A stretch of 64,000 nt of DNA from assembly GCF_011075055.1 (NCBI RefSeq), contig NC_058154.1:10610475-10674474 (forward strand), in the 5' to 3' direction. Both the position numbers and the translations under genes were made by a program. The notes under the pieces were generated by a model. It ran no database searches, had not been told where the DNA came from, and saw nothing but the letters and a program-made list of their open reading frames with translations. Numbering within the stretch: position 1 is the stretch's first letter; the number at the start of each line of letters is the position of its first letter. Shown here in pieces: positions 1-12,400 of the stretch. The DNA comes from Mangifera indica (lineage: Eukaryota; Streptophyta; Magnoliopsida; Sapindales; Anacardiaceae).

Positions 1-3000
1 TAGTCTCCCCTGGAATGGGAGCAACCTTGCATACCTTGTAAAAAGATTAATAAAGAAACAAATCTATCAGTAATAGAACCAAACAACCATCACACACATG
101 AAATCTCCATTGAACAGAATAACAAGCTATTTCCACAACTACAAACATTAATACATCAAAAGCTTTAGAAGACTGTTACATTCTTTGTACGCAGTGTGTT
201 GATAACTGATGACTTTCCAACATTGGGATACCCAATAAAACCAACAGATATAGCTTGCTTGTCACTCTTCAAGCGTGCAAATTGTCTCAAGACTGACAGC
301 AGAGCACCCTGAACAAACAAATGTTAAAAATTTGGAGAGCAACAAAAAAGATGGGAAGCAACACTGTAAGGACTAACATTGAGCTACAAGCGTGCATTTG
401 GTGCAAAGTCTTCACCCTTCAATTTCGCATTCAATTCTCAATGGGATATAGAATTGAATGCAAATTCAAAAAAGGGTGACATGATCGCCACATGGATGCT
501 TGGAATGACAGTAATCACAGTATTCCAAGAGCTAAAAGGACATGGGAGATTCTGTTAGAATCCCAAGTGCAAGATATGAGACTTGGATCCCACATTGGAA
601 AGTATGGGCAACTAGTGTGGGGTTTATATGGCCTTGGGCTCTCCCATCTCAATAGCTAGCTTTTGAGATGTAGTTCTCCTAAGGTTCGTATTATTTAGTA
701 TCAGAGCCATCACCATGTCTCCCAATTGCAATCGTGCGGCGCGGGTGGTGACGTCGACATTGCAGTGTTCGCCCGGAGCTAGCAGGGAGCTAGCGCACAG
801 CCAGCCCACGTGGGCATCGGGGCTGCGGAGTGTGGTGGTATGTTAGGATCTCAAGTACAAGGTATGAGACTTGGATCCCACATTGGAAAGTATGGGCAAC
901 TAGTGTGGGGTTTATATGGTCTTGGACTCTCCCATCTCAATAGCTAGCTTTTGAGGTGTGGTTCTCCTAAGGTTCGTATCAGATTCCCATATAATAGTAG
1001 CAGTAGTGTGATTTGTCTACATCTACATTAAATTAATAGATTCAATTTACCTTGCCAAAAGACTTATTGATGCTAGCATGGAATGCTAAACTTGGATATT
1101 CCTTCGATAATACTCTAAGCCATCCTTTCGTAGCCCAAGCAGGAACAAGATCACACTGTGAGAAGAATTTTTTAAGAAAAAATAAAGGAAAAAAAATAAT
1201 AATGAGAATCTCAAATGACCATGAAATTTGCAACTGACCTTGTTTAATAGAAGAATCATGTGCTTATGCTTGCAATGCTCTTTCAAATGCCTCTCTAAAT
1301 GATAACATCTTGTACCTTGAGGATCTCTGGCATCCAAAACCTGCAACAGAAAATTTTTTTTAAAAAAATGAAAAAGAGGTTTCATATAAACTTGTGATCT
1401 TTTGTAGCTACAGCAGAAAAATTCTAGTTGCTCATCCATTCATCATCTGATGGATCAACTTGGGAAATATCTAATTATTTTGATTTTCTAGCTAGAACTG
1501 GTAAAGTTGTTCAAATGGGTGAACAAATATTCTCACCTACTGGTAGCAATATCTTCTACAAGATAAAATTGCACCTATTGCATATCTTGAATTCACAGAA
1601 AAAACCAAAACGACCTTCAAAGTTTAGAATCATGTCCTAAGAGATTGCAAGTTAATGCACTTATGTAACGTGCACAAATAATTTACCTTCTTTCTCTTTT
1701 TTTAAAATCATTATTTAAAAAAAAAAAAAGCAAAAGAAACACTGACCTGAACAACAACGTCTGATGAATCTATTACTTTGTACAATTCACCCCATATACG
1801 TTTACTTTGACCCTTCTCAAACATTGTATGCCGAACCAGATCCCTAAACCCATCTCCCTCATTTCCTTCTGCAGATGTACTGGCAGCATACTTCTGCTCA
1901 AAGGCATCTACAGAGTTAAAAAGACCAGCCTCATGAAGCGCAAAATAATTTAAGCTCAAACTCAAGAAAATGAAAAGAAACACCACCGTGATAGTAGCAA
2001 CAATGATTTACCTTGAGATCCATCGGCTCTCTTAACTAAAGACTCATAATCTGTTGCCAATAGCTTTGGTCGCTTTCTCTTTCCTTTAGGTCCAAATGCA
2101 TCTTGAAAGGGTTCAGTATCAAGAAGGTGAACTCTAGCTTGCTGCACATATAAATTAAGAAGGAAAGAAAAAAAGCAAATGATTAAAAAAACCTTTCAAA
2201 CTTTGCTCTGTACACGCTAACATTAGATATTTTCTGACTGCCAACTTAAACGTACTAGCTTCTCATACATGACACGAGAACTCTTAAATCATGAACCATG
2301 AAAGATGGAAAATTATGTATAAACCACATTTAGAAAAGACAAAAAAATGCTAAAAAAACACTATAAATTAAAATCACAGAAGTAAACAAATAGTGCATAT
2401 ATTGCAAAGCTTTGTAAATTATAAGACAAGTTCCATCTCCTACAACATTTATACATTTCAAACACGAACAGAAAACGGGCTATGGTGTAGAAAACAAGAT
2501 ACCAGAAGGGCTATGATTCAGAAGGAACTTCCAGTATAAGATATTTGTACCTTCTGGTGATCGTTTAGGAGAGAAAATGGCAACTTTTTCTCCCTCAGAA
2601 TGACATTATAGCTACTTGACATTCGGCTTTGGAGCTCCTCGCGAAAGAATTCAAGTTCTTTCTGATTCACAACTCGTGTATTCCCTAAACAAGGGGGAAA
2701 TGGATTTTAAAACAATTCGTAATCAGCTTTCAACCAACTTAAAATCCGAAGCATTTAGGGAAGTTAGCATTGAAATTAGCATTTCGGACTGCTTTTAAAG
2801 CCATTAGAAGAGCTTTCAAACATCCAATTTTTACTGCCGAGCTGCTATGCATAAATTTGGAAGCAACTTTCGCATATGAACTGAGTGCTTTTTTTTTTTT
2901 CAGAAACCTTAAGCATCCAAAAGCACTTCGGTAAAAAGCAGTCTTTGAATGGAGAACTGACACCATAGTGTAATGGAACTTACCAAACCAACGGCGGTCG

Positions 3001-3212
3001 GGTTGTATGCGAGTGTTGGGCAACTCTTTAGATTGCAACTCATGCTTCAAAATCTTGCCTTTACGGTCGCGTTTTGGCCTCGAATTGTACATCTTGAGAC
3101 GGCGCACCGTAGCGGCGCTACGGCTGCCGCTTTTCCCATCCGTCCGGTTCGCATCAAGCGAGTGCTTTGGCTTGCCCGACACATTCACCTTCTTCTCTTT
3201 CGTCTTCACCAT
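1..3212 (-). CDS. NUG2: Nuclear/nucleolar GTPase 2 (NUG2/NOG2-type), 5' part of the gene; C-terminal end lies outside the window
   Basis: Circularly permuted GTPase that assembles pre-60S ribosomal subunits in the nucleolus and nucleoplasm. Exons read on the minus strand: 2984-3212 (ATG at 3212), 2551-2684, 2012-2141, 1747-1907, 1239-1340, 1051-1155, 180-308 and 1-34 (incomplete). All have GT-AG borders and phases that join into one open frame of 341 codons. The basic N-terminus ([18 protein letters not shown]) is typical of NOG2 proteins. The G4 motif NKCD forms at the 1239/1155 junction and lies before the G1 motif GYPNVGKSS (exon 180-308), which is the permuted order of the family. The last visible residues ([11 protein letters not shown]) belong to the G2 region; the DCPG G3 motif must lie beyond position 1. 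The 742-bp intron 309-1050 carries a TRIM retrotransposon. Family assignment is very secure. Confidence 0.96.
553..981 (+). mobile_element. TRIM (terminal-repeat retrotransposon in miniature), complete with target-site duplication
   Basis: Two direct repeats of exactly 141 bp (553-693 and 841-981) flank 147 bp of internal DNA. Both start TGTTAG; the right one ends in TCA and the left in TTA. Two bases after the left repeat, 696-708 reads TAGTATCAGAGCC, one mismatch from the plant initiator tRNA-Met primer-binding site. The 5 bp on either side of the element are identical (GATTC at 548-552 and 982-986), a target-site duplication. No coding capacity is visible. The stretch before the right repeat is purine-rich but a weak polypurine tract. 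The element is non-autonomous and sits in a NUG2 intron. The repeats differ at roughly ten positions by eye, so the insertion is not very recent. Confidence 0.93.
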
Positions 3213-3326
3213 TTTTGCTTACTTTTACCCACAACTTACAAAAGCTAGGGGTTTTAAGCAGAGAGATGGCACTGTTCGGGGCATCTCATTTGTATAGGGT
3301 AAAACGGTTTTGGGTCGGTTGAATTT

Positions 3327-3361
3327 GGCCCAATTCCTTAATTTGGACTTCAAAATGGGCT
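3327..3361 (-). promoter_or_regulatory. Two site II-like (TGGGCY) elements upstream of NUG2
   Basis: GGCCCA at 3327-3332 (TGGGCC on the gene's strand) and TGGGCT at 3356-3361 lie 115-150 bp upstream of the NUG2 start codon. A telo-box-like AGGGGTTTT is at 3246-3254. TGGGCY elements with telo-boxes are a known signature of plant ribosome-biogenesis and cell-cycle promoters, which fits NUG2. Function is inferred from motif and position only. Confidence 0.45.
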
Positions 3362-3369
3362 TTTCAGTT

Positions 3370-5435
3370 TTTATTCAATTTATCAGGTCGGGGCATATGA
3401 TCCGATACTCAGGCATCGAGGCTACAAAATTCAATTTTTATATTTTAAAAAAATAATATTATGTATATAAATAAATTATACAAATTTATCTACATAGACT
3501 GAGGTGATAGTATTTTATTGGGCGATTTACTAATTTTTAAGTAAGAAAAAAAATGTGTACAATAATTTTATTCTAAAAAAATTTCTTCAATTTCTCAGTT
3601 CAAAAACTTATTCAATTTTTTTTTTATTTTACCTCTTTTATAAAAAGAATAAATTAAATCCTTTATTTTTTCTCTTCCTCTTTAAAAAAAATTAAAATTA
3701 ATATTTTTATAACAAAATTCACAATTGAGAGCAAAAAAGCCATGAATTTGAGACTTTAACCAAATAAAATAAATATTGTTTAAAAGTCTTATATATAGTA
3801 ATTTAATAAACAATAAATCCATGTGTATCCTCTTCTCAACCTTTTTCCTTCCATTCGGTTGGCTCTCCGTGCAATAAAGAGATTCTCTTCGTCAATACAG
3901 ACAAATCATCATCGTCTCTTCTTCAATAAAAAAATTCATCTCTCTGTCGTATAAAGAATTGTCTAAACGTTCTGATCATTAGACACAACCGAATAGAAGA
4001 AAAATGGTGGGAAGAAGAAGTCATCAGAGACAGAATGATAGTCGAAAAGAAAAGAAAAAAACTTAGGTTTGGAGAGAAAATAGTCACTTTTTAAAATGTT
4101 TACGTAAAAATGAAGTTGTTAGTTTTTAAAATATAGAATATAAAATTATATATATTTTAACAAAAATTGGATAACGAATGAGTATTTTAATTTTCAAAAT
4201 GTTATAAGTGTGAGTTTGTATTTACGCTAAACCTCGGATTCTAATAAGTCTTTCGGCCTTTCAAATATAAAGTAGGTGTTGAAATGGTTGTGAAATGGCT
4301 AGCAGCCATAAAACGAAGCATGCATTTTCTTTCTGTCAATTCCATTAAGGCCAGTAAAAAATCGTAGACTTTATTTACGTTTTAAGGAAGAAGAAGATTG
4401 GCCAAATACACCAATATTTGGTTGCTTGCTGAATTTATTTTGCCTGTATTATCAAAGCAAAACTGCGTTTTGTTCAAAACACGTATTTTCTTCCCAAAAA
4501 AAGGTTGGTTTCAGACAATTTTATAAAAGTTGTCTGAATTTGACATTAATTGATGTTTCACTTAGCTCCCCTAGGACATGTCTATGGGCTCGGCTGGGTC
4601 CAGCTTAGCCCATTGGGCCTATAAGTTGGGCCAAGCTTTAGATCTACATAGTGATGACCCTTTCCACATGCCCGTTGCGTTCACTTGAAAGCAACTATGC
4701 CAAACCAATCACACGCTGGTGACAGTAGCCATCAAGCATACGGATGCATCGAGTAAGGACACCCTAGCACTGCAAGATGCGAAAAAGAGCACTGTAAAAC
4801 CAACGACGCCCTATCTCAAGCGCATGGATAACGTCCCTATCTGAGACCAAGTCAACTCATTTAAACAAAATTTTTAAAAAGTTTTAATTACAAAAATTTA
4901 AATATAAATTATTTTTCAATTATTAAAACTAAGAATATCTCAAACATTTTATTTATAATCTCTGTACTTGTGACAGAGAAATATCATGATTATATGATGA
5001 AAAATATTATAAGTTTATAATATAATACAAATAAGTTAATTTATATATTGTATAATTACAAATATAAATAAAATATATATATCATTTTATTTATCTACTT
5101 ATCGTCAATGTCTAAATTTTTGAATTCATTTTAGATTCATTTGTAATATTTTGTGATGATAAAATTGAAATGAAAATGAAATTATAAACATAAAGAATTA
5201 TTATTTGCTAATTCAAATAGTTTCCAAAAGAAAATTGATGAGAGAAAATAAAATATAATAAAAAAATTGAGATTAAAAGATTTATAAATAAAATTATAAA
5301 TTGAGAAGATTTGAATTGATTTATATAAGAAAAATAAAAAAGATTAAAAATAAAAAATAAAACAACTGTTACCGACCGGACGCCAATAGCTGTTGAAGGC
5401 TTACACCATTACATATATATATATATATATGTATA

Positions 5436-5486
<51 letters not shown>

Positions 5487-6380
5487 TTTTTTTAATTTTT
5501 AATTTTTCAAGCATGTCAAGCTAGGCTGGGTTGGTTTATACGCCTAATCAGAAAGCTTATGGGTTAGGTTTGACATGTTACAAGGTCAAGTTGGATCAAA
5601 TCGAGCTTCCATTTGATTCGATCCAATTTATTTGTCTAGGTCCCCTTAAATAAGTTCTATTTGACTATTTAAGGAGAATTAAACTTTAATTCGAAACAAA
5701 AAATAATTAAAATGATATCGTTTTAATAAATACATATTAAATTAATATCATTTTAGTTAATTTGTATTGAAATTTTTTATATTCATATACTTGCTTAAAT
5801 TTGAAATTATCTAACTCACAAATTTGAATTTAAATTTGAATTCACTTATATCAAACCCATTCAAAACTAATATAACTCAAACCTATATTCATCCTTGAAT
5901 TAGATATCCTCAAATCTAACTGTTATTCTTTGTGGTAAAATATAATATAAGTAAATTATATTAAATGACCAAAATTAAGGGTGTTTAAGTGAAGTTGGTG
6001 TCAATTCTAAAATTTTGTCTTACACTATCATAATTTTTTTCCGATTGACTAAACGTACTGAATAAAATTAATCTCATAATTATTAAATTAAGTAAACATA
6101 CTGAATAAGATTAACCTCATAATTATTAAATTAAATAGGTTAAAAATTTAATTTTAATATATTATTAAATAAAATTTAAACTTATTTTTTTATATTTAAT
6201 TTTTTTTTTGTCTTTGAAACTAGAAATTTTTTTGATTTAATTGCTGCTTTAAAATCATTTTTTAGATTTATACAAATTTTCATAAATTTATTAAAAATAA
6301 AAAATTATTTATTCAGATAGATTGAGTGAAAGGACGGCTCATCTGCTGTCTATTATTATTAGTTGGGACAAGTGAGTGAG
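3370..6380. other. Intergenic spacer between divergent NUG2 and LRRC40 genes; AT-rich with repeat debris
   Basis: No conserved coding segment seen. 3481-4262 resembles a degenerate member of the dispersed foldback family described at 39.3 kb, with the end motif AATAAGTCTTTCGGCC at 4240-4255. 4660-4860 is unusually GC-rich but unrecognised. 5411-5484 is an AT microsatellite. 5510-5660 and 5780-5900 carry runs of the family rich in TTCGA and TTGAA words (see 17.0 kb). Confidence 0.5.
5411..5484. repeat. AT-dinucleotide microsatellite
   Basis: About 74 bp of nearly pure TA repeat, interrupted by two GT variants near 5431 and 5441. Confidence 0.9.
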
Positions 6381-6475
6381 TTCACTAGAATCGATCAGAT
6401 TGTCCTTCCTGCAGATCTGGAATCGAGTGAATACAATTTAATGCTCCGTATCGGAGAATCGGAAGCAAACGGAGA

Positions 6476-9400
6476 ATGGACCGGATATTGAAAGCTGCAC
6501 GAACCTCTGGTTCTCTCAACTTATCGAATCGCTCCCTCAGGCAACTATCAATCTTCATTTTCTTTTCCATTTCAGCTTATCATTCCACATAATATTCATA
6601 AACTTACTTTATCATCTTAACATGCATATTGCAAGGCAGTGAAGTGAGTTATAATGATGGAAATTTGACCTTTTATAATGTCTCCATTTTGAATCCTTTC
6701 AGTAGTTTCTAAACCTACATTAGACTTGATTATACTGTTGAATTTTATATATTAGTGGTTGAAATTTTAATGTTTATGATCTACTCATTTTTTAACTGAT
6801 GTTTTTGTAATTTTTGTTTTATTTGTCAGGGATGTGCCGAATGAGGTATATCAAGGTTTGGATACTGCTGGAGAGGGTGGCAAGTGGTGGGAGGTATTTG
6901 TTACATATTCGTATGTTTTTTTGTTTTGTTTTAATATTGCTATGTGAAATAAAGGTTTTCATGCTTTGGTTTCTTTGGTTAGATTAAGTTTTGTGGTCAA
7001 ATTTGATCTTTATAGAAAGGAGAGTAATGGTTGTATTGGTTATTTGTAGGCTGTGGATTTGCAGAAGCTGATATTGGCTCATAATAGTATTGAAGTATTG
7101 AGGGAGGACCTGAGAAATTTGCCTCAACTTACTGTGCTGAATGTTAGCCACAATAAACTTTCTGAACTTCCGACTGCAATAGGAGGGTGAGTTATCTTGA
7201 AGCTTGTTTAATGGTTTTACATGTTGAAAAGGCTATGCTGGATTAAATATTGGCTGAATGTCTAATGTTTGATTTCTCTTCTGTATATTGGACAGACTTC
7301 ACTTTCTTAAATCCTTAGATGTTTCCTTTAACTCAATTCATAAAATACCTGAGGAGATCGGATCTGCAACTTCACTTGTCAAGTATGCAATATCCTTTTT
7401 TCCTTCCTTCGATTGGTTATCTATTTTCAGTGTAAATGATTGAAAGAAATCTAGCAGGACTCCAAAACGTTATTTCTGTATTACTACGGGTACTTTTATA
7501 TGGAATTGTATACTAAAAATTCTGTTATGTAAGCTTAAAAGATATTTGATTACTTTGATAGAAACATCTGTGTAATGTGTCTTTGGGTTTCAAGAAGATT
7601 TAATATTTTGGCTTTGTTGCAAATTGAATGCTCAAACCAGTGTGTTATCACTGACCAGAAAAGGAGAGACAGTTGTTAAATGTTGAAAAATTTTGAGGAC
7701 TTCTTAGGCATTGAAATTGATGTGGTGTTCTGTTAAGTTGCAATGGTATGTGGTGTTCTGTTAAGTTGCAATGGTTTTTTGTTTTAGTAACTTATAGCAC
7801 TTAAAATTTTTTTTTTTCTCTGTTTATACTTTTAATCTGTTTTCAGGCCTCAAATCAATGAACATAGTGTTGGATTTTTAACATTAGTGTTTGATTGGTT
7901 CAATTTTATATGATCTCTAGGTTTGATTGTTCGAGCAATCAGCTTAAAGAACTACCAAGCTCTCTTGGAAGATGCTCAGATTTATCAGATTTCAAGGTAA
8001 TGTGTATCAGGATGGAGTGATGAATGTGAGGTGATCTGATGTTAATGGGCTGTTCTATTAATTTTTTTTTATGTTGAATCTTGGTATGTAGTTAGAAATG
8101 GAAAAAATATATCATGCTTGTTTTTAAGAGTCACGGGGATACTGATGTGCTGTGTTACTTTTTTCCCAGGCATCAAACAATGTTATAACCAGCTTGCCAG
8201 AAGATCTAGCGAACTGTAAGAAATTGACAAAACTGGATTTAGAGGTATTATCGAGATCTATTTGTAGCTCCTACCTTTGTCTATCCCTTATCTTTTTCTT
8301 ATTGCTAGTTAATCATGTTTTGATGTGCTTTGGGCTCAAATGTGTAATCTATGATATAAGATTATGAAGTGCTTGTTCTTTTGTATGTCAGGGGAACAAA
8401 CTAACAACTTTACCTGGCAATTTGATTGCATCCTGGACCATGCTCACAGAACTCAATGCTTGTAATTAACTGCAACTTTGCTACTTTGTTATATGATTCA
8501 ATAAGAACCTGTTCCTATTTTTGCACCAAAAGAAATTTTGAAATGGTTGCTACCTGTGCAGCAAAAAATTTGCTGATTGGTATTCCAGAAACCATTGGGA
8601 TGCTTTCGAGGCTCATTCGTCTTGATCTTCACCAGAACAGTCAGTAAATGAAACCAATTTGCTTAACATTCATATATGAATATGTTAACTTATTTCCTTC
8701 AAACCTCCTAATAAGTCTTCATCTATGAGTTATGCAGGAATTTCTTCAATCCCAACTTCAATATCTGGCTGTAGTGCCCTTATGGAATTATATATGGGGT
8801 TATGTTCTCAACCATCATTTCAAAGACATGTTTAGATTTTTGAGGATAAGAATATTCTCTTATAAATGTTCACCCATGACATTCATTTTGCATTTGTGAC
8901 CTCAAATTTTCAGGAATAACACATTGTCTACATTACCAGCAGAGATAGGGTTGCTTTCAAAGTTGGGGACATTAGACCTTCATTCAAACCAGGTATCCAG
9001 TACTTTTTTTTTTTTCTGAAATGTCTTTTTGACAACCCTAACTGCATGAGACTGGAACTGGGTGCTGATCCAACCAAGGGATTTGTCAATGGTTAAGTGT
9101 TTTGGTTGATGAACCTATGGTTAGGTATATGAATTAGGTTGAATATATGAGTCTTTGTTTCTAGATTAGAATGTGTACACAGAGAATATATAGAATTAGA
9201 AAACTAAGTGAAGGAGATTGGTAATAATAATTTTTCTAAAACTTATCGTAATAATAATTTTTCTAAAACTTGTTGTGGTAATGATTTTTCTAAAATTTAT
9301 TGTGATAATGATTTAAAGTTAAATAGAATAAATACTTGTAGACTAATTTTTGACTGTTTGCGCTTGATTGCTTCTATGGTAATACTAATGTTTCAAGTGT

Positions 9401-12400
9401 GGGATTTCTAAACTTTCTCTTGGAATCTGAGGGAAAACCTATGAAATAAAAGATGAATCAGTAGGCAGAAGTTAATTTTTAGATCTAAAAATTTACTGAT
9501 GCAACAGGTCAACTGGTTGGGGTTTTTCATTCCTAACGGTTTACCATGATTTGATTGAGTCAGTAAGATCCCATATAAAATCAAACAGAATTCTGTATTT
9601 ATGCTTATGACTCTTCAAGTTTAGGAACATGCTTGACCTCATTAAGAGCTTATTGTACCCATAGTTGTTCCAGGTGCACCGTAGGCGCGCTTTGGAAAGG
9701 TTTTACTCAAGGCAATGTGGCCATCACCTTGAGTATGGTCACCCGTGATCCAAAGGCAATTGGCTTTAGCCTTTTTTTTTTTTTTGTGCCTTTGGAGAAG
9801 CTTTAGATGTCAAAAAAGCACACTTTATTATCACACAAGCCTTTAGTGATGTCTAAGATAATATTGAGGCTTATCAACAAGTTTCAAGGTTGTCATAGAA
9901 GTTGCCAAGGAGTTCTAAGGTTGCCAAAGAGGTCATTGGAGATATTATTGGAGAGATTTAAGGTTGTTGGAAAGATCATCGACGAGTTTTGAGGTTTTCG
10001 TAGAGGTCACTAGAGAGATGGTGACCAAATAATAATATTTAATATATAATTTTTTCCTTAATAAATTTTTACACCTGCCACATTAAATGCAGCCACCTAC
10101 CAACTTTTTGTTTACCAATTTTTCTTCTCTTTGGCTTAACTCCTTGCTCCATTTTCTTGTTCACTCACCTTCCCTTTTAATTTTTTTAATCACCTTTGGC
10201 CCAAAGACAATGCCTTCGCCCTACTTTTTTCTCCTAGAGGATAGGACCTCTCATTGCCTTTAAGTGCTTTTTGCTTTTAACAACTATGATTTTACCAAAA
10301 TCTGGTATTAATTTGTTTTCTTGTTCACTACTAATATTTTCATTTTGGAGGAAGTGTTAAGCAAACATATCTATGCAGTTGAAGGAGTATCCAGCAGAGG
10401 CATGCCAATTGCGACTTTCAGTCCTGGATCTTTCTAATAATTCATTTACTGGGTTGCCAGCTGAGCTTGGTAAGGTTAGCAAGTTAATGTAGGAATCTCT
10501 ATGTTGATATTATATGTGTATAACTTACATTCATTAGCCTAACAAATAGATGACAAATTGTTTATGATTTCCATGATAAATATGTAATGAGTAATTTATT
10601 CATAATGTAGGCAAGATGACTAGTCTGCGGAAACTGTTGCTTATAGGCAATCCTTTGAGAACTCTGAGAAGGTGTGTAGCATTGTTTGTCTTTTGTTATG
10701 TTAGATATTTCTGTTAGTATCTATTTTCCCAACTGACAACTCTGAACTCCCTAGTTCATTGGTTTCTGGACCTACACCTGCTTTACTGAAGTATCTTCGA
10801 AGTAGACTTTCGGAGAGTGAAGGTATATTTGTTTTATCTAAAAGTCTCATCCTATCTATGTTGTCTTCCTCATTATCTTGATCATGCATCAACATTTTTT
10901 GCACTTTTATCTTATTTGTAGTAATTAATTTTTATTTGATTATAAGTTCAAGCCTCTTCTGCAGATTCGGAAGCCAGTACAGCTAAAGATGTGATCACCA
11001 TGGCAACTCGATTGTCTATTACCTCAAAGGTATTAGTCATTGTAATTTGAGGTTTGCAAGATCCTTCTGTTTGTTATTATTTTTTTCCCTGGATTTCCTT
11101 TTTCCTAAAGCTCACTGTTATATTGTCACATGTTGTAAGCGAAATCCGAGTTGTTTTTGTGGGTTTGAGTAGAACATTATTCATGACTACGCTGGGTAAA
11201 ATTAACAAAGTCAACCAAATATGACCTTTTGGGAAGATTATTATCACTTGCCACTCACCTATATCAGAGTATCTTTGGCTTTGGTTTGGTGTTCAGTGGT
11301 ATAAATGGACGTGGTAGTTGGTGTAGATCCTAAATCTAATGTTGCATGGCACTAAAGAAAATATTCATTCTTTATTTGATTTTATTTTACCGCCCAGTAT
11401 CATGAATTATGTTGACATCCATAGCACACTGTTCATGGTATTTGAAGCTGTGTTAAATTGGATGTAGTGGCTTATTTCACTTTGAGTATGTAATATGGCT
11501 GGGCACCCAAAGTTCCATTTAAGTTCTATTGTTGAGTTCTGCTGATTATGTGTAACATTCCTCTTCCTCCATATTTAATATAACTGTTATCTTGGTTGAC
11601 AGCTCAATCTGCACTTTGCATTGAATATTTATATCTGTAAATTGAGGTTATGAATTTTATGCATCCAGGAACTTTCTTTGGAAGGGATGAATTTGAGTGC
11701 TGTCCCATCAGAAGTTTGGGAATCAGGTGAAATCATAAAACTTGATCTTTCTCGGAATTCCATTCAAGAGCTGCCACCTGAACTTTCTTCGTGTGTCTCC
11801 CTTCAGGTTATTTTTTTATCTAGTTACTGTTTTCTTTCCTTGGTATGGGTCTGAATACTGTTTCAGAGACTGCTATCTCTGTTGGTTTAGTGGAAATTTC
11901 TAGTAATTTGTAGGTTAACTCTAGAAAGCCATGATATTGTCAAACTCCTTTATTTAAGCCTTTTTTTTAGTACTATACTGTTAGGATCTTTTTCTAAGCT
12001 TTAATAATTTTTTAAAACATTATTTGTTTAGTTTTTAATATGATAGGATGGTAAAAATGCAATTGGGAAGCTGTTTTGGTTTGATGTCTAGAGTATTTGA
12101 AAATAAAAGCATCTACTTCACCATACCGATTAGATAAACTTGCAGGGCTTTTTCAATGTTTAACAAACTCCGATTCTTAATAATATAGGTGTGAGCAATT
12201 GGTTAATTCTTTTTTGTTACCAAATATTGTCTTCTTTTGTTAAAGACTAATTGTAGAGGTATTTGCACGTAGTGAAATAATTCTTTGTTTATTATCTATT
12301 GCAACATATATCTAAATTTGGTACTCAAGTCATTAAGAATCAATAACTGACAGCCGTTGGCTGGGGATTGAGTCAGGCAAGTGTTTCTATACTGTAACAA

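Noticed and set aside
2973..3297. Two plus-strand open frames over the start of NUG2
   Set aside because: Antisense to the well-supported first NUG2 exon.
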